From Pogona vitticeps (taxonomy: Eukaryota; Chordata; Lepidosauria; Squamata; Agamidae), in NCBI RefSeq assembly GCF_051106095.1, contig NC_135786.1, forward strand, positions 198,653,501 to 198,717,500: a stretch of DNA of 64,000 nt, given 5' to 3'. Position numbers and translations under genes: made by a program. A model generated the notes under the pieces. The model worked only from the letters and a program-made list of their open reading frames with translations. It was not told the origin of the DNA and did no database searches. Positions within the stretch are counted from its first letter, which is position 1; every line of letters begins with the position of its first letter. Below, piece after piece: positions 31,010 through 44,161 of the stretch.

Positions 31010-32797
31010 TTATGAGCAAAAAACCCAAAAAAACAAAAGCACGTATGATCAAACAAAATGTTAAAGTATTTTAATGTTGGCCAGGATCCTGTTAACATTT
31101 TTGTAGTTTGCCATGGATAATTGGTGAAGTCGTTAGGGCATATCTTGGCCAAGAGTCCAGTTACACAACTGGTTCCAACTGAGATCTGCCCAGTATCTCA
31201 TCAAAAGTGGAATTAGCCAGGCAAGTCCCACAAATCTTATATAAACACCATTGGGATTCTGGACAGGAAACAAAATGTTCAGTCTTTAAAAAAAAAAGAT
31301 CCATAGTTTACTCTAAGGTAAGCAACACATGTGTATAATTTTGCACAATTTGACTTCAAACCAAGAGAAGAAGACTACATGAATAGTGATTTGTGGTTCA
31401 CAAAGAGTGGAATGGATATAGCATTGAGATTTTGATATGAAAATGTATTAAATATTAATGTTGTATAGTTAAATTTAAAATGGCTCATTTTACCTACGTC
31501 ACTGTACTGATTGTAGTCAGGTGTGGATATCAAGGATTAAGACTTAATGTTGTACAGCTGTATACATGACAAAACCTTGTGTAACAGAAAATGAAGGAAT
31601 GTATTTTCTGATTGGTCACAGAACTGTACATAAGTCATGTGTAAAATGAACGTCTTTATCTGCTGTAAGTCAGATCACTTTTTCCTATGCTGTGTGTTGC
31701 GTATGTATATATGTAAATAGACTAGTTGGTTTTACTCTCTCAGTGCCATAGTGTCATAAATACCGTATCTCTGCTAACCAATATCACCTTACTTTGCTGA
31801 TGTTATGAGAATACACGTTATAATCAAAGTTCTCAACATATAGTAATAGGGAGGAGAAATCTGCAGATACACATATGTAGATGTACAATGGGCATTCAGG
31901 TACTATTTCCTGTAAGGTCTTCTTCAGGTACAGATCTTAATATATCTAATAGCTCTTGACAGATATACGTATTACTGTCTCTTGCAACCATAGCATACAA
32001 ACTTGTGAGTGTTTTGTTCCTGTAATTGGTTTTCTTCTTAACTTGTCTAAGAATCAGCAGTACTGAGCGCTGACAGTAAACAAGTGGGTTAAAGTCATGT
32101 GTTACCCAATAACATAACAATCCTAAGATTATATTGGCATTTTTTTTAAAAAAGTACCAGTGGGTTAAAACTGATTATATGGCATGAGTTAGAATGAAGG
32201 AAAATATTGCACAAGTGATTTATTTATCACCCCATTCATCATGTCTCACTCTGAGGGAGGAGCCCACAAAATGAGGCATTTGGGGTCAAGAAAGGAGGGA
32301 GGAAGGGAGGGGAAATAGTAGGGACAATAGTAACAAGGGGAGAGGGTAGAAGCAGCAAAGAGTGCGAAGTCAAAAGCAGCAGGCATAGGTCATCCCACCA
32401 GAAGTAGTGAAATATCTTGCAATCTCTCTGCGTGAGGCTTTGTTACAGCTGAGTTTAAGATTAAAGAAAATGTTCCCTGCATAGAGTTTCCACAGACCAG
32501 AGGAAAGCACAAGGGCAGAGTCTCTTGTGTTGGTCGGTAAGAAAAAAGTCTACTGTTTTCCAATATATATATTTTAGGAACAATTCAAATGTCAGAACAG
32601 TGTGCAAATATTTGAGTTTCTGTATTCAGAACTCTTCAAGAATTCTTTGGTATGCTGGATGGAAAAACAACAACCTGGGACTGGAGAAAGAGACCAGAAA
32701 CATGACTAGCTGTTGAAGCCATAGTGTTTTCATTTAGACCTAATCTCAAAATGGAGATTACAAACTGAATAAATTGGCCTCTCCTAGGAACTATAAT
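31010..32797. other. AT-rich noncoding stretch
   Basis: No supported gene. A GGGAGG-rich purine patch lies near 32290-32330. Confidence 0.5.
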
Positions 32798-34834
32798 TAT
32801 CCTACAAGGTAGGCTTCAGCAGCATGTGGACTGAGAACTCCCAGAAGTACAGGCTGGATTTCAAAGGGGCAGAGGAACTAGAGACCAAATTGCTAACATG
32901 CACTGGATTTTGGAGAAAGCCAGGGAGTTCCAGAAAAACATCTACTTCTGCTTCATTGACTACGCAAAAGCTTTTGACTGTGTGGACCACAGCAAACTAT
33001 GGCAGTTTCTTAAAGAAATGGGAGTGCCTGACCACTTTATCTCCTGAGAAACCTATATGTGGGATAGGAAGCAACAGTTAGAACTGGATATGGAACAACT
33101 GATTGGTTCAAAATTGGGAAAGGAGTACAACAAGGCTGTATATTGTTCCCCTGCTCATTTAACTTCTATGAAGAATATATCATGCAAACAGCAGGACTGG
33201 AGGAATCCCAAGCCAGAATTAAGATTGCCGGAAGAAATATCAACAACCTCAGATACGCAGATGATTCCACTCTGATGGCAGAAAGTGAGGAGGAATTAGA
33301 TAACTTCTTAATGAGGGTGAAAGAGGAAAATGCAAAAAATGGTCTGAAGCTCAATATCAAAAAAACAAAGATCATGGTGTGAAGGAGAGCTGAAAGAAAG
33401 TAAGCCGTCCTCGACAGTAGCAGTGGCTAAGGAGGAAAGAGAATGTTGTAGAGCAGAGGCGTCAAAGGAGAAAGAAATCTTAATAGAAGAGACGAGAAGG
33501 GTAGAAGAGATGAAAGGGAAGGTAGAAGTTTGCTTAGTCGCAGAAGGGGAGAAAGGAAAAGGGGAGGAGCTAAGGATGTCAGTTTGGTAGGAAGGTATAA
33601 ATGTCCAGGTATAGAGGAGTTTTGGAGGCAGATTGGAGAAGGAGGAACGTGACAAGCAGGAGTCTGAGTCCAAAAAGACGCAAGGGCTCCTGAGAGATTT
33701 CCTGAACCTGAAAGTCATAGGATTATTACCCAATCCGGAGCCAAAGAGAGAGGGAGAGACAGTATATGAGACATAGGAATGGACAGCCATTGTCTTCCCG
33801 AGGGGGAAGGGCGAGGCAGAAAGGTAATAAGACTGGACTCTACCTTCAACCAAGCACCGAAGGAAGGAGACTGGGCAAGGAATCCATGCTGCGGCACAAT
33901 CTGTGAAGTGAGGAGCACTCCTTTATGGAGCCCCACCAACCGCGAATGCTTTGGCCCAGCACCCCAATGAGTTATCTGGACTTTCAGCAAGAGTTGGCCT
34001 GTTCCAGTTATGGCCTATTACCCAACATATCATGTTTTAACCCGGTTGAGATAATTGTTGAAAAGCCAGAGATTAATAAAAGTGAAGCTTTGAACATGAC
34101 TGACAAGCCTACGTCATTATTTCCCGTCAAAAGTAAGGAATTATTGCAAAATTTAAATGACCCCGATGATACATGGCCACTAGTCCCATCATCTCCTGGC
34201 AAATAGAAGGGGAAGATATGGAGGCAGTGATAGATTTTACTTTCTTGGGCTCCATGATCTCTGCAGATGGGGACAGCAGCCCCAAAATTAAAAGACTCCT
34301 GCTTCTTGGGAGGAAAGTGATGACAAACCTCGACAGCATCTTTAAAAGCAGAGACATCACCTTGCCGACAAAGGTCCACATAGTCAAAGCTATGGTTTTT
34401 CCAGTAGCGATGTATGGAAGTGAGAGCTGGACTATAAAGAAGGCTGACTGCTGAAGAATTGATGCTTTTGAATTGTGGTGCTGGAGGAAGTTCTTGAGAG
34501 TGCCCTGGAGTGCAAAGGGAACAAACCTATAAATTCTGAAGGAAATCAACCTGGAGTGCTTGGAAGGACAGATCCTGAAGCTGAGGATCCAGTCCTTTGG
34601 CCATCTCATGAGAAGAGAAATCTCCCTGGAAAAGACCCTGATGTTGGGAAAAAGTAAAGGCAAGAGGAGAAGGGGACGACAGATGACAAGATGGTTAGAC
34701 AGTGTCATAGAAGCTACCAACATGACTTTGACCAAACTCCGGGAGGCAGTGAACAACAGGAGGGCCTGGCATGCTCTAATCCATGGGGTCACGAAGAGTC
34801 GGACATGACTTAACAACTAAACAACAACAACAGG
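32798..34834 (+). mobile_element. 5'-truncated BovB LINE with a foreign insertion
   Basis: Starts at CCTACAAGGTAGGCTTCAGC, corresponding to about 51418 of the full-length BovB, so endonuclease and the front of reverse transcriptase are missing. Ends GAGTCGGACATGACTTAACA with (ACA)n. Reverse-transcriptase blocks are seen: CFIDYAKAFDCVDH-type text near 32950, and LRYADDSTLMAES near 33250, where YADD (33254-33265) is the catalytic pair. Interrupted by an insert at 33378-34171; the BovB text resumes exactly where it stopped. Several frameshifts; inactive. Confidence 0.9.
33378..34171. mobile_element. 794-bp insertion of unknown family in BovB
   Basis: The BovB text is cut after GATCATGG and resumes at CATGGCCACTAG; CATGG is present on both sides (33373-33377 and 34172-34176), a 5-bp target duplication as used by LTR elements and some DNA transposons. 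The insert begins TGTGAAGGAG, has a TATAAAT at about 33596 and an AATAAA near 34075, and contains charged coding-like text. No terminal inverted repeat of any length was seen. A solo LTR-like or retroelement-derived origin is possible but not shown. Confidence 0.6.
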
Positions 34835-37410
34835 TGCTATAAATACCAGGTTAGACCCAAGATTCTGGGATGAAGAAGCAGTGGTTGCTTCATATACTTC
34901 TTTCATCTGTATACTTGAATGATCAGCTATAACAATCAGTACTTTTCATTTTCTGTATTGTATTTGTTTTATGATTTCTTGGTATTCATTCACTTTGATA
35001 GTTCTTTTTTAGCCAATCTCTTCACCCAAGAAATTCTTAGTAGTCTACAGTAAATCTTAGCATCCTACAATAATGCTTCTTTTTCCAAAAGTAGCAGGCA
35101 TTAAAACTCCATGATACCATGACATACAGTAGAATCAAGAATACACAGCATTATATAAGCTTTACTTTCAAAGCTGGTTTTAAGGGTTTGTTACTTATTA
35201 TGTTATTCATTTTAAGTTTCTTCATTTTAATTTGTTTGTGTTTAACACAGAGTGTGCAGAACAAGGATGTGGACATGCTCCTTTGCAACATACCAAGTTG
35301 TATGAAGACCCAAATCCAGATTTGAGACACCACCACTCCTACATTGCCGTACAGTGCTCAAGTTTGGCATGCCATTATTCTCAGTCTTCTTAAAAGTCAC
35401 CTTCCATGCTCTGCTGGTGAGAGTCCAGGTGGAAGGGAATCCAAAGCCTCAATTAGGGGTTCCAAGTATTAGTTAGAACCTAAGCCTCAGTTGGTAGAGT
35501 CAGGTAATTGGATCAAATACAATTTCATAAAGTGATCTGCTTTGTAGTTCTCTCGAACACTTTTTAGACAGCACAAATGACCATACTTTGTACCAGTTTG
35601 AAGAAGGAAACCAAGAGGTGTTTCATAGGTTTAATGGGATTGCAAATTACTGTGTGAGCTTCCAGCAGATTTCAGATTGCAATGAGGATTACTAGAGGAA
35701 AGAAACAATGATTGTACACTCCACAAATATGTAGTGGAGGAAGCAGGCCTTGTATTTTCTCTTTCTCAGTATTTCCTGGGGCTGCGTGAGGTAAGCATGA
35801 TCCTAGCACAGACTAATCAGCTAGTTTTCACAAATCACTTCTACATAAATCCTTAGTGAAGCAGAGAGGAAAAGTGAAGACTGTCACAAAGTTCAGACTC
35901 CAGGGCGTTTCCAGTTTGTCCAGCTTTATCACTCGGCACCCCTCCCTTTGTTGTTTTCCCTAGTCCTTAGGCTGACAAAGTGTTCTGGAAAACTCAAAGA
36001 TTGCTCAATACAGATAGCTTGCTTACCTTAATAAAGCTAATATTCTACCATAGCTTTGGAGTCAAAATATATATTCTTTTAAAAACATTTCTCTTACTCA
36101 TCATTGATCATCTGTTAATGATTAAATTGTCCAGTTTAACAAGTTTTGTAAATTGAAGCTATCTAATTCAACAGCACCGTTCAAATTGTTGTGTGTGGGT
36201 TGATTTTTTTTTTTAAAGATCACCAAAAACAGGCAGACTGAGATTGAATGATTGCAAGAGAAGCCTTTTTGAATACACAAATGGATCATTTCCTTGGAAT
36301 CTATCATCCTTGTCTGAGAAAATAACTTGTAATTTGAAAAAAATCTGTACAAAAGAAGCCAGAAAATGTTCGTGGGATTTGCTGTTGAAAAAGAGTTTTG
36401 AGGATTCTGCTGTTAGATTTATTGAAACCCCCCCCCCCACACACACATTTATACATTCGTTTATCTCTGCATCTCTAAGGAAAATTCCATTCTGATTTGT
36501 TAGCCCATCAGCTTCTGCCCCAAAGCTTATGCCTTTACGCAAGTTAGCTGTTCTTATGACTCCACCTTGTTTTGCTGTAGGTGCATTTCCCTAATCACAA
36601 TTGTACATCTCTTTGAGACACACAGCAGTCACTTATTTGAACATGGTGGCAGCATATAATTATAAATGCTTACAGTGAACTGCTGCTGCATGTAAGGCTA
36701 TATTCTTTTGGTCTCTGTTAAGCATAAGGCCTATAATTTTGCAGGAAGCATTTTCATTTGTCTTTAGGGAAGAAAGAGTCACAAATCTGTTGTGGCTGTT
36801 GCCTCAATGTACTCTTTTTCTTCATTTGTATCAGAAAGAATCCAGTGGTGCTTGGTGCTTCTGGAATGAAAAGAGCAGCCAACAGGGTGCCCGAGGGACA
36901 CCCAAATGTGTTCACAGTCCTCACAGCATTTGGGTCCATGACCTCCCCTCAATATATTAAAAAGAAAAGAACTTCAATGAACTATTGAAACTAATGAGTT
37001 AACTAGTTAAATAACTTTTTCCTTCAATTTGACATTCTCCTCCCTTCTCAGTATCTGCTTAATTTGAACACAGGGTGGGTAATTATAGTTGCAGGGTAGT
37101 GCAAATATGTTATCATGCAGCAGAACAGAACTTTTTTACTCCTTCCTGGTCAAACAGGTATTGGTCCTGGCAAAAAGATTCTGTGTCTGGTTGTAAAAGT
37201 ATTTTAAAGGCATTTTTAAAAAAGAATAGGAACAAATACTGAGAAGCTAACTTGTTTAGGCTGTGAAATTACTGGTTTTTGCTTTGTTATTGAGATAGTC
37301 TTTTTTTGATTTTAGCAGAGCTTTGGTGTCCATGTATTGTTATAGTTTTAGCCATTCCAGCTGTCTTGTCACTGTACAATTGTCTGGTAATTAAGAAAAA
37401 AAAGCTCCAA
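34835..37410. other. Noncoding stretch
   Basis: No supported exon. A C9 run followed by (AC)n lies at 36428-36448. Short frames around 36244-36960 show no domain. Confidence 0.5.
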
Positions 37411-37414
37411 AGGT

Positions 37415-37505
37415 TTTGTGTGCCATCAAGTCACTGCCAATGTGTGGTGACTACATGAGTTATTAATCTCTAAAATGTTCTATCACTAACAGCTCTGGTG
37501 AGATC
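37415..37505. repeat. Old interspersed repeat fragment
   Basis: GCCATCAAGTCACTGCCAAT followed by GTGGTGACTACATGAGTTA and CTAAAATGTTCTATCA is a pattern seen repeatedly in amniote SINE/LINE tails. Family not assigned. Confidence 0.4.
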
Positions 37506-37731
37506 TTTTAAACCAACAGCATCTCATGTTACATTGTTCTTTCTTCCTTCTCCCTCCCCTCCTTCCTAGCAATATTGCCTTTTCCAATGAGTATTGCAAA
37601 CTGAAAGTTGTACATTTCTCTGTTGTGACAATCTGTCTCATATTAGGTCTTCTTCTCTTCCTATTACCTCCCCCTTCCCCACTTTTCCAAGCTATATTGT
37701 CTTTTTTTGTTCTATATTTTCAGTATGCAGT

Positions 37732-37763
37732 ATATGCATGATAGGATAGCCTATCATGCATAT
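37732..37763. repeat. Perfect 14-bp hairpin, 4-nt loop
   Basis: ATATGCATGATAGG and its exact complement around ATAG, in AT-rich DNA without any gene. Confidence 0.9.
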
Positions 37764-39440
37764 TTGTTTTACTGTGAGTTCACACTTGACTTGATTGAAC
37801 ACCCACATTATGGCTATCTGTAAGGTTCTGCTCCACATTTCATATGAGCTGATTTTTGTCACTGTCTTTCTTTCACATATTATGGATGATTTTCACCTTC
37901 TTTTTCAGTGACAATTTTTGCTAACTCTCAACTGTCCTTTCACTCTTGTTGAAAAACACCTGATAGTTGTGTGTTTGGGAAAGAAATGTCTGAAACAATG
38001 AGACAGCTTTTGGGTTTTTACTTTGCTTGGTGTCACTTTGTGAATGGTAGTGAGCACAAGAGGACATCATGTAGACCATCTTGACTGCTGCCACTGTTGT
38101 TGTCAACGAACAGGCTGCCCTTCTATATAAAGTCTGGCATCCTTTTTCCTGCTGGCTGTGTAGGCACAGTATTGTGCATTTTTTGGCATTTTTAATCATG
38201 GATGCTGAAGTTCAATATCCCACATTCAAAAAACAGAGGGTTTTTTTTAAAGAATTAAATATTACTTGCTTGAGACTGTATCCTTCTGCTCTGTTCCTTA
38301 ATGCCCCATCCTCAGGCATTGACATTTGATCTGGGTAGTCCCCAGCTGGATCTGTTTGAGCAACCTTAAAGTCTATAGGTCAGAAACTGCTGTCAAGGTT
38401 TTGCCCTAAGCCATCAGTCAACTCTAGTCTCAGCAGGAAGAGATTGTATCTCATGCAGATCTTTTGTTGTCCCAAGACTCCAGCTTGTCCTCTAAATTAA
38501 AAAAAAAACATGACTTGTTCCCATCATATTGGATTTAAGACAGGTATATGCATAGCCTATATGACGCACGTTATTGGAATGTGCTACTGACAACTGGGAT
38601 TACTACTCACTGTATAATTGTTGATCTATATTAAATATGAGTGTACAAATAAAGAGAATTAATGCAATGTAAATATGTTCAAGTAGTCTTTTTGGGGGGA
38701 AGCAGTCTTATGCCAGGCAAAGGGCATTTAATTGTATTACACAATTGTCACATGGCAATCTAAGGAGACGTATGCAAGGCATTTCAAAGCCATGTTTGGT
38801 TGCATAGCGTAGTATCTTGTAGGAATGTAAAATTACATGAGCTTGACCTAATCTCCACTACAGTAGGTTTACTGAATTAGAGAGGCTTATGTAAGTGTTC
38901 TGTTTGTTCACTGGGTGTACTATAGCTGGGACCTAGAGTTCAATTTAGTCCAAGGTATGCAACTATCTTCAATAGGCTTAATGTGGAAGAAAGGAGGGAT
39001 GTGAATCTATTCACCTATGAAAATGAGTGAGGACTCCTAGATTAACATACATGTTGTAGCATAGAAAACACCTTGATCTGTAGAGTCTAATCTCCTTATT
39101 ATAAGGAGGGACTGCAGCAGGAAGTGAAATTGAGAAGGGCTGCTACAGACCCTGTTTCACAATCCATGCTGGTGTTTTACAGGTATCTGCCAAAGGTAAA
39201 AGCAGAGCTGAGGACTGCTTTGCTATCTGTGTTGTTCAGCCACAACACCCCTTCCTTTATGTAGAAGAATTGTGTGCAAGTAAAAAATCTACCATCACTT
39301 GTCAAGCCATCAATTTATTTCATAGCTTTTGCACTTCTGTTGATCCTAGCAAATAATGGTTTATCAGAAACTGTGAAGGAGAAAAGAGTTTTTATCTTTC
39401 TGACAGACAAAAAAGGTAACTATATCAAAGCAAAGTTGTC
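37764..39440. other. Noncoding stretch
   Basis: No supported gene or repeat family. Confidence 0.5.
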
Positions 39441-39447
39441 GAGAGGA

Positions 39448-39448
<1 letters not shown>

Positions 39449-39478
<30 letters not shown>
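39449..39478. repeat. (GT)n microsatellite
   Basis: About 14 GT units. Confidence 0.95.
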
Positions 39479-39481
<3 letters not shown>

Positions 39482-39925
39482 CTATATTGCATCTCTCAAT
39501 GATTTTCAACATGGTAATATTTATTCTGACAGTCAAACACAAAAGCTTAAATCAACACAAGGCCCCGGTCACTTGTAGACACCCTCTTCCGTTCAGTTGT
39601 CTTCATTTTTTAAGGAAAATCTCAATTTGAAGTTAGAATCTTAGCTGGAGAGAGGAGCTTTTTAACCCTTTCTCCTTCAGAATATATTCTGTCAAAAATA
39701 CTTCTCCCAAGCTGCCTTCTTACTAGGGAAGCTGTACATGCAATTCTCTCCTTCATCCTGCTTCCTCAGTGCAGTTTTTTCAAACTTCCACAACTGCATT
39801 GAAAAAGAAATCATTAGGATAAATCCCAGACAAGTCAATCAAAGGGTAGTTCACCCATAGACATATAGCAAGGACAAGGAAGCTTGTAGCCCTTCAGATC
39901 GGAGCATGGGAAAATTGCTCTTTTG

Positions 39926-40095
39926 GACAGCCACTCCCAGAATCCAAGAGGCCATACTGGTTGGGAGTTGTATTCCAAAGGGGTAACATTTTCAAGTTTT
40001 GTTCCAGTTCCCATGATCTTTCACCACTGGCCAAGCTGGCATAGCATTGATAGATGTTGTAGTGCAAAAATGTCTGGAGAACCACATGTTCCCCT
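39926..40095. repeat. MITE-like fragments, likely hAT family
   Basis: CACTCCCAGAATCC, GGTTGGGAGTTGTATTCCAA and later GGCCAAGCTGGCATAGC, GTTGTAGTGCAAAAATGTCT are the recurring words of an old amniote hAT MITE group, here in two adjoining pieces. Termini not resolved. Confidence 0.4.
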
Positions 40096-43000
40096 GAGAG
40101 ATTTGATGGTTCTTTTCCACATGCTTGTATTGTGTGCAGAACATTAGATTAAGCTCCCTAATGTTGCCTTTGTGTTGCTTATGTAACTTTGTTGTGGCAT
40201 GTATTGAGTTGAGTTTGAATGGGACGTTACGCTAAGGAAACAACAAAGCTGAATACCAAGTAAAGAGTTGCAGCAAGTCTTATGGCATAATCTGAGAGTT
40301 ATGAAAGTGGGTTCCTGTAATATATTTCCAAAAGCTCATGTTACAACTGTACTTCATTTTTGTAGGAAAATGGTGGTGGCCATATTTGCAATTATGAGAT
40401 ATATATTAGCCAGAACCAGTACCAGACAAGTTCAGAGGTGGAGGTGGAGATGAGGAATCCTTTCATAGAATAGATTTGTACCTAGAAATGTTCCATTAAC
40501 AGAAACAATAGGATTCTGCATCGATCAGCAATGTGATTGACCATGTTACTGGCTTGTTTTTTAATACCTTCCTGTTTACTGGAAGTTTCTGGTTCTTAGT
40601 GTGTTGACAGGGACAGTTTCTAGAAGAGCTTGTCCTTCTAAGTCTGTCGTGATTTTCTGTTTCAGAAAAGTTGGATGGCGGGTGAATTATGCAGTGTATT
40701 ATAACTGCTCAGCAGAGGTCAGTATTGCAGCATTACAGAAAAGGAAACTTTGAAATCTTGATTTCACACTGCAATTAAAGAAAAGCCAGAGTTTCCCACC
40801 CACCCCTCTCTCCTCCCTCCCTCCCATTAGTTTTCTCTCTAGGCATGGGGGTTCAGCTTTAGTAGCTGAAGTTACGCAACAGAATTTGAAGTCTTAGTTA
40901 TTTTGGCATTCATTATCTGCAACTGCATGTATACACAGTGGTTTGCCCCTACAGTTCATTCTGAAAAAATGAGAAGGAGGCTGATCTTCTGTAATCAGTT
41001 ATCTTTGTTTTAAGCTGCTTAATGTTGTCGGCTCGACAATGACAGTTTATGAACTCCAGTCTTAGAAGCTGAAATTTAAGACTTGTGTCAAGTTTCACAT
41101 TTGAGTGGTTAATTGCATGTCAACTTCACTGTAGGAGACCAGGAACAGCTCTAAATACATATACAGTACTTGAGAATGAAATTGACATGCATTTAATCAC
41201 TTCAAAGTGACTTTGACAAAAATTCTGAGAGTAGTGACCTAAGATTAGTGTCAGTCAGAAACAGTATTTCAAGGCAAAAATACAAAAACATATTAGGATT
41301 AGTTTTTAAAAAACACAGCAGTTACGACCACAAGCATCCACAGTGCTTTTAAAAAACAATTTGGGTACAAAAGGTGATTTGAAATGTCAGAGATCTCAGT
41401 TCCATGTTCAGGAATCCTTTTAGCCTTGACCTATTCCAAGGCTTCTTGCTAGAAACTCTAGAGGGAGAGGTGCAAAGTGTGTTTCCTAAGGATCCTGACA
41501 AAACCTAGAGCAAAAAAAAAAGCAGATGCAAGGAAGGAAGGAAATGGTAGGAGAGGGAAGGGAGAAGGGCTCACTAGAGGCAGAAGGCTACATGAGCAAG
41601 AACCAAATTCCAACTTAGCTCAATACCAGAGAGGAAACATGTTCTGAAACCTCTTTTGAATTACAGGCCATTTAGTTATTTCCAAAACAAAGAAGATAGA
41701 TTATAACCTAGTATATGAAGCAGTATCATAGGGTTATAGTGGGTACAAGAACTGAGTTTTTGTCTCTAATGACTGCTAAAGAATCTGTCTCCTGGTGGTG
41801 GCCCTTATTGAATGATAAGTTTTTCACTCTGATGCTCTGAATTAGCCAATTTAACATTTGCCTCTAGTTGGTTGATCAGGCAAATGATCAGGCTTGGCAA
41901 TCAAAGTTGTTTGCAAAGTTTGGAGTTTCCCTCCTTGGAGGCAAAAGAGATTTTTTTTTCCCTAGTGATTTCATCTAGCTAATGGGACATTCCCAATGGC
42001 TAATTAATAAAAGGTTTAGGATCATTCATGGCATATATAGCAGCTCCTGCACTTCATTGTCACTGGTATCAATATTGTGTTTTTATTTGCTGTTCTTATT
42101 GTTAATTTGATTTTATGATTTTCTTTTGGTTTTCATGATGAATTATTCCATCATCTTAGGAATTCTGCTTAACTACAGTGTAGCATATATTTTTAAAAAA
42201 TAAATGAACAAATAAAAATAATTATACTGAAAAAGAGTCAGGCTGTCCAGTGGGCATTAGTAAATTGAAGGAGACAGATTAAAACAAAACCTTTAGTGTT
42301 TCAGTGGGAAAGAGAATGGCTATTAATGGTTTTCCCAGCTCACATCATTTCTTGTTAAATACACTGACATGGATTAACTATGTGTACAGAATACCTTGGA
42401 ACAGCATTTTTCTCTTGGCAATTTCTCCATAGCATTTTCATAGATGCAGTACAGATTCCTCCATCCTTCACTTGTGGTGTTGGTACAAATGTTGACTCAA
42501 TGGCTGCTGTGATTTGTCTTTTACGTCATTGCTATCATTTTATAGTGTTTTACAAATTGATTGCATCTGTGCTTTTAAGTGCTATATTAATATTCATGCA
42601 TTAATTCATTCAATTGGTGCCATATTATTATTTTTTTAAGCACAATGTATTAGTAAAAGAATGTAAAACCACCCAGAGGGTCTATCATTTCAGTGCTCTG
42701 TAGAGCCTCCTGCTTCCACAAAATAAGAGTTCTGCTATTCCAAGTCAGATACCAGGTTTTCCTCTTCTTTGGCCAGTATCCTCTTGAGTTCTATCATGTG
42801 CTGGACTAATGTTGCAGAAGTGGTCATTTGGTGAGATGGCAGGTCATGTACCTAGTCATATAACTGCACCTCAGAGAACAACTGTGACTGCTTCTATGAC
42901 TTAAGCTCTATACTATATGTGGTAAAACACAAGAGAATACTGGTCATGGACTTGAAAGAAAAGAAGTACCTCTTTCACCAATGTGGTGGATACACTTTAC

Positions 43001-43990
43001 AGCATGCAATCATTGTTTTTCTGAATGTTTTTTTATGTACTTATCAGTCACAGATGGCAAAGTCATGCTGGCTGGGGATTATGGGGGTTGTAGCCCAAAA
43101 AAGTAACCTTCCCAAATTTTGGGTCAAGTACCACTCATGCACCACTTCCAGCTTCCAAGAATGCTACCCAGTTGCAATGGCTAGGTCATACCAATGCCTG
43201 AATGCTTTTCAGTGCTAACAAATATTGTGGCTTTTTTTAAAACTGCAAAAAAAAAACACCTTGATATGTTATACCTAGATGATTGCTTTCACCATGCTGG
43301 AGCAGCTGGAGCCTTTTGAGCAGATAATTCATCAGAAGGGCCCAATTACCATTAGTCACACTAATGACTAATTGCACCATTAACTTAAGCAAACTTCAGG
43401 AGTAACATATGTTCTGTTTTCCTTTCATTGGTGATTATGATTGGAGCCAAAGGTAATTCATAAATGAACTGGTGGGTATTTCTGTCTGGAAAGGAGGCCA
43501 ACTGGATACATTTGTTTGCTACCACCAAAGTTATCTCTTTCCTGTGAGACCAATGCACATATCTTATGAACAATATAATCTATCAGCTTTTCTTAAAGAT
43601 ATGTGTAAATATATGCTTCTTCATGAACGACCATGTTTGTACAGGGTTTTAAAAATAGTCTGTTGCTGTGCTTTCTGAAGACAAAAATCTGTATTTTTAA
43701 TTTTCTTCTGTTTACCTCTATACACAGATCCTTGCCCCTATACCAGCAACACTGCTGCAGCTACTGAAATGAAAAAGTGTTGTTGTGTGTCACTAGAATC
43801 TTCACTCCACTCTTGAACTGAAGCTACACAGACTATCCAGATGCAGTGTCATTAGGCAGGGCCTGAGTTCCTGTTCTCTGACACCCTACCCTGTTTGTGT
43901 ACAAAAGCCGAGTGGAATAGACTCATTGATCTGGCTTGGGACCGATCCCCCATGGATATCATAGTCCTATTTTACCTTGTTTTTTTTGTT
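40096..43990. other. Long noncoding stretch
   Basis: AT-rich. A decayed LINE tail may lie near 42100-42215, ending in (AAATAAA). GCTGGCTGGGGATTATGGGG with GTTGTAGCCC near 43068-43100 is a MITE-type fragment. No exon supported. Confidence 0.5.
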
Positions 43991-44011
43991 GTTGTTGTTG
44001 TTATTTGTCAG

Positions 44012-44156
44012 TTACATTTACACCTCAGCTTGCAAGCAAGCAATCTGTCACACACATACTGAATATAGGTATGAATTGCAAGTTCTGCATCCAATAGATG
44101 TGGTCAAGAAGGTAATCAGAGGCTTTGAGAAGCGGTTCCCAAATGGTCTTCAGCAG
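44012..44156 (+). other. Weak candidate internal exon
   Basis: A T/G-rich tract ending TTATTTGTCAG precedes a 48-codon open stretch (HPIDVVKKVIRGFEKRFPNG near its end) that stops at CAG followed by GTAAGG, a consensus donor. No known protein is recognised and no neighbouring exon was found, so chance is a real possibility. Confidence 0.18.
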
Positions 44157-44161
44157 GTAAG

